64,000 nucleotides of DNA from Manis javanica (lineage: Eukaryota > Chordata > Mammalia > Pholidota > Manidae): NCBI RefSeq assembly GCF_040802235.1, contig NC_133158.1, positions 163,653,401 through 163,717,400 of the forward strand, read 5' to 3'. Below, in pieces: positions 27,300 to 60,140 of the stretch; positions within the stretch are counted from its first letter, which is position 1; every line of letters begins with the position of its first letter. The notes below the pieces were generated by a model. The model had not been told where the DNA came from. It made no database searches and was given only the letters and a program-made list of their open reading frames with translations. Both the position numbers and the translations under genes were made by a program.

Positions 27300-28873
27300 T
27301 GGGAGAGGGAGACGGGGCCCGAGGGTGGGGGTCCCGCCTGAGCCCCGGATCTTGCAGCCTTGAGCCGCCGGGGTGGAGTCAGGGGCGGAGCCGGAGAGGC
27401 CGGGCCCACCTCTGGACCGGTCGAGACTCGGAGAGACCTGGTCTGGGGAGAAACTGGGGCGGGAGAGAAGGGAAGCTGAGGCCGGAGACGCAGGCAGGGG
27501 AGGGGGCGGGTCTAGGGCACGGCGGATCCACCCACTCGGAGATTCCCGAGGCTGGGGGTCCAGGAGAGTGCAGGGTGGGGCGGCGCGGGACGGGAGGACG
27601 CGGGCGGCAGCGGCGGCGCAGCCAGGCTGGGGCTGGCGGCCCCGCAGCCTCTCCAGGGTCCCGGTCCAGCCCGAGCGGGAGTCCCGCGGGCAAGCAGACA
27701 GCGCCTCGGCTGGCGCGTGCCGGGTATCTCCCGTGAAGAGGGCCTGCTGCGCGGCTGAGGGTCCCTATCCACCGGCCAGGGCCGGACGATCAGAAAACAT
27801 AACGTCTGCGCCTTCTCGGAGGAGAGAGTCAAGCGGCGGCAGCGCCCCGGAATACGGCTCCGGGCTACGGCCCCAGGCCCCGATGTCAGAGCCCTCTGGG
27901 TCCCGTCCCCTCCACACTCACATCCCGTTGCTGTGCGGTCCCTGGCCGCGGCCTCTAGAGAAATATCCGGGGGCAGCGGGCAGTGGGCGCCGCTCGGCCG
28001 CTCCACACACCCGCGTCGGAGGCGACGACGGTGGGGCGGGGGCGGGGAGGCCCAGGGCGGGGGCGGGGAGGGCAGAGGCCCCGGGCCGCGGGGGGAGGGG
28101 AGCGGCAGACGCCGAGGCGAGGGACGCGCGCGGCGGGCGGCGGCTCCGGGCGGCGGCCGGACGGGGGGCGCTGGAGACCAGGCGGAGCAAAGGGGACACC
28201 GAGCGCTCCATGAAGTCCCCCCGGGGCCGCGGACGGGGTCCTGTCCTGGGGAGGCTGTCGGGGGGTCCCCGACATCCATGGCTAGGCGGGGGCCGCGGCG
28301 GCGCGCTCGGAGTAAGTAGGGGTTTAAGGGCGGGCTCCCAGGGGATGGGGCCGCCGTTGGGTCGGGTGACTCCGGGCCTGACTGGCAGGCTGGCTGGTCG
28401 TCTCGTCAGTTGGCGGCGGCGCCGCCTCGGAGTCCGGTGGAGCCGCCAGCCCCGCGCCGCTGGGCTCGGTGGCTTTTTTGGAAACTTGCAAATGTTTTCG
28501 TAGAGAAAGAAGGGGGAGGAGAGAGAGGGAGCGAGGGAGTGACCGAAACGAAGCTTTGGGCTGCTGGAAGAACGGAGGCCAAGGCCGGGGGAGCCGATGG
28601 ACTGGCTACTGACAGGCAGATAGAGCGCCCCGGCCGCAGGCGCGCTGCAGCGGCGCGGGCGCAGGCGGGGCTCCCGCTGAGGATGGGGAGCGGATGCCGG
28701 AGGCGGCGGCGGACGGGCTGGGGATCCGAGGGGCAGAGCGAGGAGCTGGCTGGCGGATCACCGTGGGGCTCCGTGCGGTTGCGAAGTTGGGATCGCGTCC
28801 GCAAGCTGCACGCCCGCGCGGCCCAAAACGTGTCCCCCGCCACGCCCCCGCCCCCATTTGAGTTAGACGCTGA

Positions 28874-28883
28874 CTAAAAATAA
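28874..28883 (+). promoter_or_regulatory. Perfect MEF2 consensus within the CpG island
   Basis: CTAAAAATAA matches YTA(A/T)4TAR exactly and is an isolated AT-rich site in GC-rich DNA, about 0.5 kb upstream of the PTH1R start codon. Function is inferred. Confidence 0.45.
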
Positions 28884-29360
28884 CAGCCCAGCTCGCCCCC
28901 CGCAGACCGCGACCCCAACCCCTCCCCCGACCCCTCCTCCACTGGGCGTGGGGCGAAGCCGCAGCTCCTAGTTCCCTAAAAGAAAAAGAGAAAGAAAGAA
29001 AAAGCAGCGCGGGTGGGGGCTCGGGGGGCGGGGGGCGGGCCGGGGGCGGGGGGCCCAGCCATATGGATGTGATTTCTCAGCTCCGAGGCAGACGGGCAGC
29101 TCTACAGCGTTCGGCGCCCGCCCGCCGCCCGCCGGGCCCCCGGCTGCCTCCCTTCCTGCCTCCCTCTCTCTCTCTCTCCTTTGCGCTCGTTCGCCCTCGG
29201 CGCATGGGCCCCGCGCCGGGCCCCGGGGCCTCGGGCCGCCGGGCCGCCAGGGTCCCTTAGGCTCGGGCGTGGGCGGGGCAGCCGGGCCTGACGCAGCTCT
29301 GTACCCCACCACCACTAGCAGGGCCGGCGGCGGCGGCTGCCCCGAGGGACGGGGCCCTAG

Positions 29361-49415
<20,055 letters not shown>

Positions 49416-49540
49416 TCAGGGACCCGAGGGTTGGACCTATGGATGTAAGGGCAGCTGATGGACCAAGAGACAGGTGGTTGAACAGTTGCCCATTCAGGGC
49501 CGGCGCTTGAAGGACAAAACAGAAAAAAAAAAAAAAAAGG
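49416..49540 (+). other. PTH1R: PTH1R 3' UTR (end not determined)
   Basis: Short GC-moderate stretch after the stop ending in an A-run at about 49521-49538. No AATAAA or ATTAAA is seen in the first 300 nt, so the cleavage signal is presumably a variant within the A-rich segment. The upper boundary is a guess. Confidence 0.4.
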
Positions 49541-52500
49541 CAAAGGAAGCAGCGTTTGGCTTCCAGTGATCTGAACTGGGGAGTGTGACCCAGGAGGGGA
49601 AGGGAGTTCTTGGGTCTCACATGAGGAGGGGGTCTAGGAAGCACAGGCCAGTCCCTGGGTTTTGGGCGTGGTCCGGCAGAAAGGGCCCAGGAGGGGATAC
49701 TGTGAGGTCCTAGAGTGGCTCAAATTAGCTGGGGTCACCCAGCGACTCAGTGGGCCCATTCTAGAGTTGGGCCCCGGCTCTCCCCTGCCACCAGGCCCTC
49801 CGAGGCTGCTCTCCACGCTCATTCCCAGGCCCCATGGGGGACCCAGGCTCCGTTGGCCTAGGCTTCTCTGGACTAGCTCCCCATGTCCTAGCCCCCAGTC
49901 ACTGTCTGCCCAGGGCTGACAGCAGAGCCCTCAGATCCTTGACCATACTTCCAAGCCCAAGGCCCCGCTAGAGGACCTTTCCTGCTTGTCTGGCAGCCAT
50001 GCTGTGCCTCTGAGAGGGTGGGGCACTCAGGGAGCCCATCACCCATGACCCCCAGCCCCCACACCTCTAGTAAACAAAGGGTGCAGCACGAGGGAGTGCG
50101 GGCACCATCAAGTGAAAGGTGGGCTGGGGAGTGTGCTCTGGTTCAAGACCTGTGGGAGAGCCAGGGGTCTGAGCCCAGAGCACTGGCTGAGCTGGGGGTC
50201 GGCAAGACTCAACACATCCACTATGGTGAGGGTCATAGGCATACCCACCCACCACCTCACTGTCCCTTTGGCCTGTGCCCACGCCAGGCTTGGGCCCCAG
50301 AGTGACAGAGGGCCTCCTTGGCCTCATGCTCTTGAGAACTGATCCTGCTACATCTCTGCTCCAGGCTCTGGTCAGACTGAGCTTCTTGCTCAGCCTGTAA
50401 GATGGCTCTGCCTCTGGGCCTCTGCACAAGCTGGGTGCCCCTGCCTGATCCTTTCTTCCCTTCATCTCCAGCTCAAGCTGTCTTGTTCTCCATGGACTCA
50501 GTATCCAGGAAGTGCTCCCCATCTCCAGCAGCACCCCCCTTATTGGAGGGGAGGGGAGGGCCACCAACTCAGTCAGTGGGTGGCATGGGCATGCTCTGAG
50601 CAGCCTCAGGCCAGCCTGCCTGCCTTTCTAAATGGCAGGGGGGGCAAACAACTGTCCAAAAGCCTGGCATGTACATGGAGCTCCAATGTGCTATGATCTG
50701 CTTAGAATGGTGTGAGAGGCACAGGCCAGGACCTGAAGGGCCACTGAGTTGGACTGAACATCAAGGAGCCCCAAGAGCTTGGAGCCACTGAAAGTTCTAG
50801 AGGGAGAGCCAAGGTGTGAGTGACATGTAGAGGAGTCCCCTGTCCCATACAGAGGCCGGGAGAGGTGACACCAGGGTCAGTGGGGGCAGCCTCGTGGGAA
50901 GCAGGTTGCCAGGCAGGGAGATGGTAGGTGCTGCTGTCAGGAGGGACCCTGGATGAGGCCCCAGCGGGCAGATGGAGGCCCAAGCAGGCAGACCCTCATC
51001 CCCTTCCCAGCGGCACCGGATACCCTCTCCGGGTCTCAGAGCCCCAGGATCTCCAGACCACTGAGCCTCAGGGCAGCTCGTCCCTCCTGCTGCACATGTG
51101 CACACACAGTCACCAAGGCCCCAAGTTGGGGGTCGCTGGGGGCTGCATCGTCCAGCTCAGACTTCTTAGGAGGCCTGTGAAGCAGAGTCGATGAAGCCCA
51201 TCACCCTGAAACATTCAGAACGGGCATCCCCAGGACAGGACGGTGTCCACGCCTCAGACTTGTTGCCACTTTCCCTTCAGGTGGATTCCTAAAACCCAGC
51301 CTTATGGACTAAGTGCCCCAGGAGCTCCCCCTGGCCCCCGCATCAGGCCTGGTTTCCCCAGGCAGGGCCGGGCCTCCCGTAGCCAATTGGGTACCTCGGC
51401 CTTCTTGAGGCCCTCCACCTCTGGTATTGTACCCAGGACTGTGCCATTTCTTCCCTCAACTGGATGTCCCTGACGGGCCTGGAACTCTTGCGTCAGTACA
51501 ACCCCAGGCTGGGACGAGGTCTCTTAGACCTGGAGCTCCCGGACTAGGGCCAGCCTCCGTGTTCCAAGAGGCCCCTGCGCTGTGCCTGAGCCATCCAGGT
51601 GTTGGCAGAGGAAGTGGGAGCCCTCAGTGGGCCTGGCAGGTGGTCAGGACCCTGTTTGCCTTGAGCAGGGGCTGGAGCCAGGTGGTCACTTCTCCCTTCA
51701 AGGCCTCACAGCCCAGCCAAGCCACAGGGAACATGTAAACACCAGCCGGGCTGGATGGCAGGCAAGCAGGGAGGAGGGCAAAGAGAGACCCTGACTCCTC
51801 AGCCTCCTGGGCCACAGCGTCTGGGCACCTCATGGGCTGCTCTGAACTCCAAGGGGGACAGTAAGGTGGCCCTCCAGCTCCTACCTGTCTCGGGCATACG
51901 GACAGGCCCTGCCCTCTCTGGCCTTTCTCCCCCTAGCCCAGCCTGGGAGAGGGCCTCTGAAGACCCTTGAAAAGAAAGTACCCCACTGAGGGCCGCTGGA
52001 ACACAGGCCCAGCTTCCAGAGGCACCTAGGTGAGTCCATAGCTCCCAGCTCCAGAGCAGGGTCTAGGGGTGCAGGGGCGCCGAAGAGATGGCTTTGCACA
52101 CCTACAACCTGCAGGCCTGTCACAAGCCAGGAGGGAGCTGAGTCCCACACACCACACCCTTCAGCCCTCACCCTGGGAAGGCATAAGAGGGAGAACAGAG
52201 AGGAGGGCAATGGGACTGAGTTGCCTACAAGTGCAAACGGGACATGGCTCTGCCTGTGGGGTCTGCTCTGAGGCTGTGGCAGGGGACACAGACCTGCCCG
52301 GGGGAGGGGAGAGTTCTAAGAGGATCCTGGCTCTGCCTTGGTTGGTAGAAGGGAGGTCTGGCTGTGGAGAACCCAGGCAGAGGGGGCTACGGGGGTGAGG
52401 CTTGCTGCAAAGCTACGACATACAGGCTCTGCTGGGTCCAGCTGCTCATCTGGCTCCCATTCAGCCAACTGCAGGACAATCGTCCCAGCCTGAGGCTACC

Positions 52501-53599
52501 ATGGCCAACTGAAACCAGCCTTGGCTGAGGCAGAAGAGCTGCCTCTAGAGGACAGGAGGAGGGGACTCCGGGGCCTGGCAGGGACCTGGCCCTGGCTGAC
52601 TCCCTGTGGGCTGTGCAATCCTGAGCCTCAGCCTCTCTGTCCACATCTCCTGCCTGCATGGGCTCAGTACCCCACCCTGATATCCAAAGGGTCCCCAGGC
52701 TGGGTTCTGGCTGCCAGGACAGGGCTCCTGTCCTTCCCTTTGACAGACATGGGGCCCTCAGGACCCAGGCCAGGACATCCCCATGTGACAGATGCCCTCC
52801 TTCAGCATCACAGTCATGCAGGCAGTGGGGGCCAAGAGGTGGTCAGTGTGGATTCCATGCAGTGCCTCCCCATCCAATGGCTGGGGATCAGGAAAGTGGT
52901 CAGGGTCTGGGAGGCAGGACACTGGACTCCAGGCCTATCTACAACCATTAGCTCTGGCCTCAGACCATCTTTGCAGGAGGGGAGAGAAGGTGGGACCTCT
53001 TCCTGTATCTGCATTAATTATGCACCTATTGTTTAGCCACACACACACACTCCACTTATAGCATCAGTTCTGGGGGAGGTAGGGAGGCCAGTCTCACTCC
53101 AGAAAGGCTCCCTGATTGGAAGGCCCAATGGTTCTCAGTCGTGGTTCTCCCTAGACAGACCACTGTCCAGTAGTGACATCACCAGCGGCTCTGGTTCGGG
53201 AGCTCTGCCAATGAGCAGTCCCCGTGGGGCTCTTGCAGGCTTTGCTTCCCAGTGGTGAGAAGAAGACAAGGCCGTGCCAGAGGATGATTCTGGGCATGGG
53301 AGGGTGGGCTTCGAGCTGCCCCAAGCTCCCTTCTTAGAGCTTCAGTACCTGTGGCTCCAAAGTCCTCTCCCAGGCTCTGGCCACTGGGCCCTTCACCTGC
53401 TCCTCACCACTCCCCTCATTGTGCCCTCCAGTCAGTCCAAGACAACTTGTCCCTCCTGGGGTTCTGCCCCAGGACACTTTTTCTGCTCTAACACATATGA
53501 GTTGGGGGCAGCCTTGGTGTGAACCACACTCTGGTCCTGCCCCGAGGCCAGGCTACCTGCCTTCAATGAGCTCACACACATCAGTGAGATAGAGGGGGT
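49541..53599. other. Intergenic downstream of PTH1R, no gene seen
   Basis: GC-moderate unique sequence; frames on both strands lack recognisable protein families. In human the next gene is CCDC12 (minus strand); no CCDC12 exon was identified here. Confidence 0.55.
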
Positions 53600-53970
53600 A
53601 TTGTGTTGTTGTTATGTGTGTGTACTTGTACGTGTGTGTATACATATATGTGAGCCTATGTGTTTGTGTATGTACATCCATATGTGTGGCGTATTTACTT
53701 TTATTTGTATATGTGTATGTCTGTTCATACACGTGCCTAGCTTATGTGTCTGTTGTGTCTATTTGTACCGTGTGTCAGGCTGTGGTTCTATTTGGATGTA
53801 TACCTGTGTCTGTGTTTGTACGTGTGCCCAGTGATTGCATATGCATCTGTATGTCTATTTGCATGTGTGTCTATGCATGTATGACTATATTGTGTTACCA
53901 GTGCCTATTTGTATTTGTACATCCGTGTATATGTGTGTCTACTTGTGTGTGTGTCTGTGTGGACCCATGG
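53600..53970 (+). repeat. Diverged TG-rich low-complexity tract
   Basis: TGTGTGTAC/TGTATATG-like text with many interruptions; spurious open frames rich in Cys, Val and Tyr arise from it. Confidence 0.85.
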
Positions 53971-53984
53971 TCTGCAAATGCCGC

Positions 53985-54120
53985 CTGTGGGTGGAATTTG
54001 GCCCAGAGACGTGTTTGGTTTGGCCCTCACAGTATTTTCAACATCTTGAGCCAACATTTAAAAATCAGGGTATTTCACATAAAAATTCAGCTTTCCAGTT
54101 TCTCTTAAAAATTCAGAAGC
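53985..54120. repeat. Ancient interspersed repeat, family not certain
   Basis: GGTGGAATTTGGCCCAGAGA ... TTTCACATAAAAATTCAGCT resembles a mammalian-wide repeat whose text includes a GGCCCG-rich segment and TTTCACATAAAAATT. I cannot name the family with confidence. Confidence 0.4.
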
Positions 54121-54289
54121 CCTGGGAGCACAGGGCCTGCATTCCCGAGGCCACTCTTCCCGGGAGCTGCACAGGGGCTGGCTCGTCCTTCCTCCCTCCA
54201 CAGCCTCACCACTTGTCTCGCCCACCAGCGCCTTGAGGATGACTGGGCTTGTGACCTGAGTATGTGGCCACAACTGAGTGTGAGCATAG

Positions 54290-54560
54290 CCGACAGGAAA
54301 TGTGTGCATTAGTGTGTGTATGGGGTGGTGAGAGGTGGAAAGCATGAGTCTGCATTATGGGGAGTGTACATGTGAATCCATGTGTGTGTGTGAGGCCAGC
54401 CTGTGTGAGCATTGGGCGGTTGTGTGTGTGGGTACCTGTGTGTGCATGTGGGCATGAGGGGTCTGTGCATGGGGTGGGTAGTGTGTGAATGTACCCATGT
54501 GCACGTGTGTGTGCAAGTGGGGGGTACGTGGCCGTATTGGTAGCCATGTGGCGTGTATAG
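54290..54560 (+). repeat. Second diverged TG-rich tract
   Basis: GTGTGTGTG mixed with GCATGTGGGCATG words. Together with the tract 0.7 kb upstream it forms a 1-kb TG-biased zone. Confidence 0.85.
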
Positions 54561-55269
54561 GCCACTGTGGTCTGGCATGCTCTACACAGGGGCCTCTTCC
54601 GGCCTTTGAGGGGGAAGTGGATTCCCAGCTTCTGGCTAGGCTGCCTTGTGGGATTTATTTATGTCTCAGTGCCTACCGGAGGCCTGAGTAATGGGAACAT
54701 TTAAAGAAAACCAGTAAATACATAGAGAAGGGGCAGGCTGCCCAGCTCACAGCTGCCAGAGGCCCCAAGGCCAGGCCTGAGCCAGCATAGGACGCAGCAT
54801 GTACCCACTCTGCTCTATCTATTGCCCACTTCTGCCTGTCCAGGCCCATCTGATGGGTGAGTCCCCCCTATACCAGATGAATGGCCCCTGGGTCAACAAC
54901 AGGCATCTTGGGAGCTTATCTCCAAGCAACAGATAACTCAGGATAAGCCCAAGGGATGCCACATTGGGCCTGGTGTAGGAGCCAAGGGGCCCTGACCCTC
55001 CAAGGGGCTCCTGTTGCAGCCAGGCTGCAGTGGGTCCACATGCCTGGGCATTCTGCCCACATGCCCCTCACCCACGTGCTGAGGCTATGACCCGGCAGGG
55101 TTGGGAGGGCACTCGTCTCATTCTATGTGAGCCCCCACACCCTGAGCACTGGCACCCAGATCTGAGGAAGGCTAGCATGGGTCTGGGGGACAGGGGCGTG
55201 CTGTTGCTATCAAGACATGGCCCCACTGTTCTGGGTTTCAGGCTGACTGAGCCTCACTTGCAGCCATTT

Positions 55270-55510
55270 AGATGACATAGGCCCCATGGGAAAGGACAGA
55301 GGTGCCTCCCTGGGGAGATAACGTGCATTACAGGAGACCCACCACAGCAGTAGGAAAAGCAGGCTGCGCTGATGCGCTCCCTTGCAGGGGCCCTGGCTGG
55401 TGTCTCCTGCTGCCCCCAATAGCCGTGGGAGCACAGTGGGGAAATAAAGGCTGCACGGAGATTCTCATCCACACGGTATCTTGGCTGAGCGGGTCCCAGA
55501 TTCCCACCAT
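55270..55510 (+). repeat. Possible old LTR remnant
   Basis: AGTGGGGAAATAAAGGCTGC followed by TCTCATCCACACGGTATCTT, GGCTGAGCGGG resembles the polyadenylation/R-U5 end of a retroviral LTR. No internal retroviral genes or partner LTR are seen. Tentative. Confidence 0.3.
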
Positions 55511-56499
55511 TCACTAGGCCCCACTGTAGTGCCCAGCCAGATGGTTATGGGGGAAACAAGATCTTCCAGACTGGTCTGAGGGAAGGGGCTTGGCTCCCTT
55601 CTCAAAGCACAGATGTCAAGACTCCTGGAAAGGTAGCTCGTGGAGGACAGGGTATGGTCAGATTCAGTGTCACCACAAGGAGGTACTGGGAAAACATGGA
55701 TTAATGCCTGACTTCTCAGTTTGTAGGGGTGGCCAGTGCTGTGGCAGACCCTAAATGCAGCTCAGAGCCCCAAGAAGAGGCTGCCTGCAGGTGAGCAGGC
55801 ATCTCACACACCGGGGCCCAGAAGGTGGTAAGTGGCAGCACAGACCCTAACAGGGGTCTTGGCCAGGAGGATGCCTGGCACTTGAGGCAAGACAGGCAAA
55901 GTCCAGGGGACTAGATTTGCCCAGACTGGTTGCTTGCACACACTAGACCTGTGATCTGCTGGGCTGGACAGAATTTTCCCTTCTAACTTCAGGGGCTGTG
56001 CCTCTCTCTGACCCCAAGCCCACCATTCCCTGCTGTGGTGCAGGCCATGCACCGGCCCAGATGTCCACCTGGCCCCTGGGGGCCCGTCTCTGCAGTCCCA
56101 GCCCTCTGCTGCCTCCCCTCTTACCCAGAGGCACCAAGCCTAGGTCTCTGGGCTAGTGGGCCTTGTCCCCCTGTCCTCTGCTAGGGAGGGGGCATCCATG
56201 CTGTTGCAGGCTATTTCAGGCCTGACACCTCTGAGACGACCGAGTCCTCGAGGATCTCAAGCAGGAGGGCCTGAAGTGGTGGGAGGTAGGTCAGGGCTGT
56301 CTGGACAAGTGCCTGGTGAGCTGGAGAGCAGCGGGCACACCAGGGCTCCCTCCACAGAGCTGGGCACTGCAGCTCACAGGCCCATTTCCTCGGTGCATCC
56401 AACCAATGCCAGGGCACACTGTGACCAACTTTGACCTACGCCCAATCTGATCTTCCACAAGGGCTCCAGAAAGCATACTGTGTCTACTTTTGAAACACA
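55511..56499. other. Intergenic, no gene seen
   Basis: Unique, GC-moderate DNA between the possible LTR and the old L1 block; no supported exon. Confidence 0.5.
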
Positions 56500-58750
56500 G
56501 AAAGCATACTTTAAAATACACAATTCATTAACATGTTTTACTATTTTATTCACTCACCACTGAAAATATTTTAGAAATTCCTTTCAAATTTCACAGGAAG
56601 TTAAAAGTTAGTACAGAGCACTCCTGAGTACCACTCACCCCACTAGCTTCCCCCAGTGGCCACGTCCTTTTCAAGTGGGTACATGAAAACCAGGAATGTG
56701 GCACTGGCACGTGTATACAGTTCCACTCCATTTTATCATGTGTAGAGTCGTGTAATCACCACCACCAATGACTGTTCTATCACCACAAAGACCTGCAAGC
56801 TCCCCCTTTATACATAGTCACACTTGCCCCTTGCATTCCCAGTCCCTGGTAACCACAGATCCGTTCCTCTTTGTCATCACTTCAAGAATGTTACATAGAT
56901 AGGGGATTATATGCAGTATGTGACCTTCTGATATATTTTCACTTGGCATTATACCCTTGAGACCCATTCAAGTCACTCACTTTATCAAGTGTGTTCCCTT
57001 TAATCGCTAGGTCCTTTTCCACGAGATGGATGCGCCACGATTTCACCAGGCCCTGGAGGCCATTTTGTGGGCTGGTTGGCTTTTTTTTTTACAAGAACAC
57101 TAAGAACTTACTTAATTTTCCATTTCATTACTCCCAAAAGGACAGGACTCTCATACGTTGCATGCTATATGTCAGAAATTTGTACCTTTTCACCCATTTT
57201 TGTGTTGTTATTCCAAACTGCAGAAAGGGAAATTATGTTAAGCTCTAGATCTTCATCTGAGGAGGACTTGGTGACCTCCATTAAGTTGAAGATCTGGGCT
57301 CATTTTTTTAAACTGATGTACCCTGAACAACAAATTCAAATCATTCAGCATTCATTAAGCAGTAATGTATGTAGCACTGTTTTTCTTCTCTGTCTAGCTT
57401 TTGGTGATCATAAATAAAGCTGCTAGGCACATTTGTGTATACAGTTTTTATATTTGCTATGTCCATTTGCATGCACATAGTTCTTCCTTCTCTGAGATAA
57501 GTACCCAGAGGATGGATGCTCGGTTGTATTTCTTAACAAACTGCCAAACTACTTTACAGAGTAACTGTCCATTTACAGTCCCACCAAGCACAACCATACA
57601 AGTTTCAGCTTCTCCAGATCCATGCCAACATTTGATTTTACCACCATCTTTTATTTAAACTGTTCTAATAGGTATGCAGTATCAATCTTGGTCTTAATTT
57701 GCATTTCCCTAATGGCTAGTAACACTGAACATCTTCCATGTGTTTGCCATTTATATTTCCTCTTTGGTGAAACATTTCATGTCTTTTGCCCATTCTGCGA
57801 CTGGATTTTATTTTTTTTACTGTTTAGCTGGAGAGTTCTTTACAGATATGAGTTCTTTATCAGATAATAAGGTTTGCCAGTATTTTCTCAGTCTGTAGCT
57901 TTTTTCATTCTCTTAACAAGGTATTTGTTGGTGCAAAAGCTTTTCATTTTGGTTAAGTCAAATTTATCAGTTTTTTCTTTATGGATTGTGCTTTTAGTCT
58001 CAAGTCTAAGAACTTGTCACCAAGCTCTAGATCCTGAAGGTTTTCTCAGATATTTGTACAAGATCTGAGATTTTGGTTGGGTGTCTTTTTTTGGCTTATG
58101 GATGTCCAGTCGTTCCAGCACCATTTGCAGAAGACTATCCTCCTTCCACTGAGCTCATCTGGCACCTTTATCAAAAAGTAATTGGCTGTACTTGAGGGGG
58201 CCTGCTTCTGAGTTCTCCATTTCCTTCCACTTATGTATGCACCTGTCTTTCCAATACCACCATCTTGACTACTGTGGCTGTAAAATAAGTCTCAAAATGG
58301 GTAGTGATCCCTCGTGCTTCATTTTTCTAGTTAAAAATTGTTTAAGCTCTTCAAGTTTTACCTTTCCTGATACATTTTAGAATAATCTTATCTCTATCTT
58401 CTTGGGATTTTGATAGAAATTGCATTAAACCTGTATATTGATTCTCTAGTAAAAGCACCTGGGCTTGGAGATTTTTTTCTCAGGAGTTTATGAATTATGA
58501 ATGCAATATCCTTAATAGTTAGAGCTATGTAAGTATTTCATTTTAGTGAATTACAGTAGTTTGTGCCTTTCAAGGAACCAGTCCACTTCACCAACTTGTG
58601 AGATTTTGTGTGGGTAATTGTTTTACAATATCCCCTTACTGTCTTTCTGATGTCTGTGGCATCTGTAGAGGTAGCCTTATTTCATTCTTGGGATTCATCA
58701 TGTCTTTGTCGATCTCGCTAGAGGTTAGCCAATTATTGATTTCTGCAATG
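56500..58750 (-). mobile_element. Old L1 block, antisense
   Basis: Diverged antisense L1 from 3' end into ORF2: CTTGGCATTATACCCTTGAG, AATAAAGCTGCTAGGCACAT, ATTTGCATTTCCCTAATGGC, GGTGCAAAAGCTTTTCATTT, TTCGTGCCTTTCAAGGAACC-like text. No intact frame. Confidence 0.8.
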
Positions 58751-59579
58751 TTTGCCAGTCTCTCCGCTCACCACTTCTTCCTACATCCTGTGGCAGGCAC
58801 TGCTGGCTGCCTTCCCACTTTTCTACCTTTCTTACAGACCTCAGTTTCAATCATGGTGGCATTATGCCCAGCTTAAAAGACCCTGACTTCCCACATGTCT
58901 GCAGTTAGGGTTGGATCTGACACAGTAATGGCTGATCAAATGTGAAGGCAAGCCTGGTGGACTGGGCTTGAAGCCACGCTTCCTCCACCTGGCTTGCCCT
59001 TCAACCGTCCCCCTCCTGCCTGTAGCTTAAACCTGGGAGTACAAAGGCTCCTAGGCAGTGAACGATGGCAGCTGGGGAGACAGAAGCGACTCGTGTCCCT
59101 GGTGGCCTCAAGGGTCACTGTACCACCTTGGACTTAACACAAGAACAATAACCCCCTCCCTGTTCCAAGATGCTGTTTGTGAATGCGTGCCAAGTGTAGT
59201 CCTGATTCCCATAGCCCTCTACCTGCCCCCTCCCCGGGGCATCTTGCTAGGCAGCATCCTTTCTTTAGTTCTTTCATCAAAGATCTGTGCACAGTAAACA
59301 CTGGGTATCATAAGCCTGAAAATGTCTATCTTGCCCTTCTTATTTATAATTAAGCAGATTGATACTTGTCTCCTTAGCACTTAGGAAAAAAGTGTCTTCT
59401 AGTATCTACTATTGATTAAAAATGAAACTCACAGGTAATCTTTCTTTCCCACGGAACTTTAATTTTTTTTACACTCCATGCTCTAATCTAGACCACTGAA
59501 AAACTGCACGAGGCCATTAAAAAAAACTACTTCAAACTCATCAAGTAGTAATTTAGGCTGTGAATTCTGAAAATTCCTC
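58751..59579. other. Unassigned sequence between two old L1 blocks
   Basis: No gene. Moderately AT-rich in its second half; may include further decayed repeat that I cannot classify. Confidence 0.4.
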
Positions 59580-60140
59580 TTTGAGAAATTTGTGTATGAA
59601 ATACAGCATATATACAAAAAAAGTGTATAAAATGAATAGAGAATACAATTAATTCCCATCACTCAAGCCAAGAACATCAATACCTCAAAGGGCCCCTCCC
59701 ACAGCTCCCTGCAAGCCTGGTATGGAGGTTCATCACCTTGCTTTTCTGCGCTGATGCAGCCACCCATGTGTGTAATCTTAGAATACTGCTTTACTCTGCC
59801 TGTTTTGGAACATCACGCAAATGGCTTCTTTTCTGTTTCTTCCATGTCTTGCTTATTTGGAAATCTAGACACAGTCTTGTGAGTGGCTGAAGTTCATTTC
59901 ATTGCTCGAGTATCCCACTGAGAATCACAACATATCACATCTGTTTTGTTCTGTGTGTGGTATTACGAACAAGCACTCCTGTGCCGGCTCCTGATGTACC
60001 CTGTGCAGCTCTCTAGGACACTAAGAGCAGAACTGCTGGCCACAGGGTGTGCACGCGCTCCCCTTTCCACATGTGGCAGGTGAGAGGCCGCTGCCCCACA
60101 GCACCCCACTTCCAGCTGCCGCTCTGCCTCCCCGACCTTC
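59580..60140 (-). mobile_element. Second old antisense L1 fragment
   Basis: GTGTATAAAATGAATAGAGA, ACATCACGCAAATGGCTTCT, CACTAAGAGCAGAACTGCTG correspond to antisense L1/HAL1-like 3' sequence. The young L1 starts 140 nt downstream. Confidence 0.65.

Noticed and set aside
27373-28503. 376-codon open frame on the plus strand
   Set aside because: Lies in the CpG island. The product is an Arg/Gly/Pro-rich composition artefact with overlapping long frames on both strands and no domain.
49521-49538. A-run as the tail of a retrocopy
   Set aside because: No upstream retroposed sequence or flanking duplication; it lies in the PTH1R 3' UTR region.
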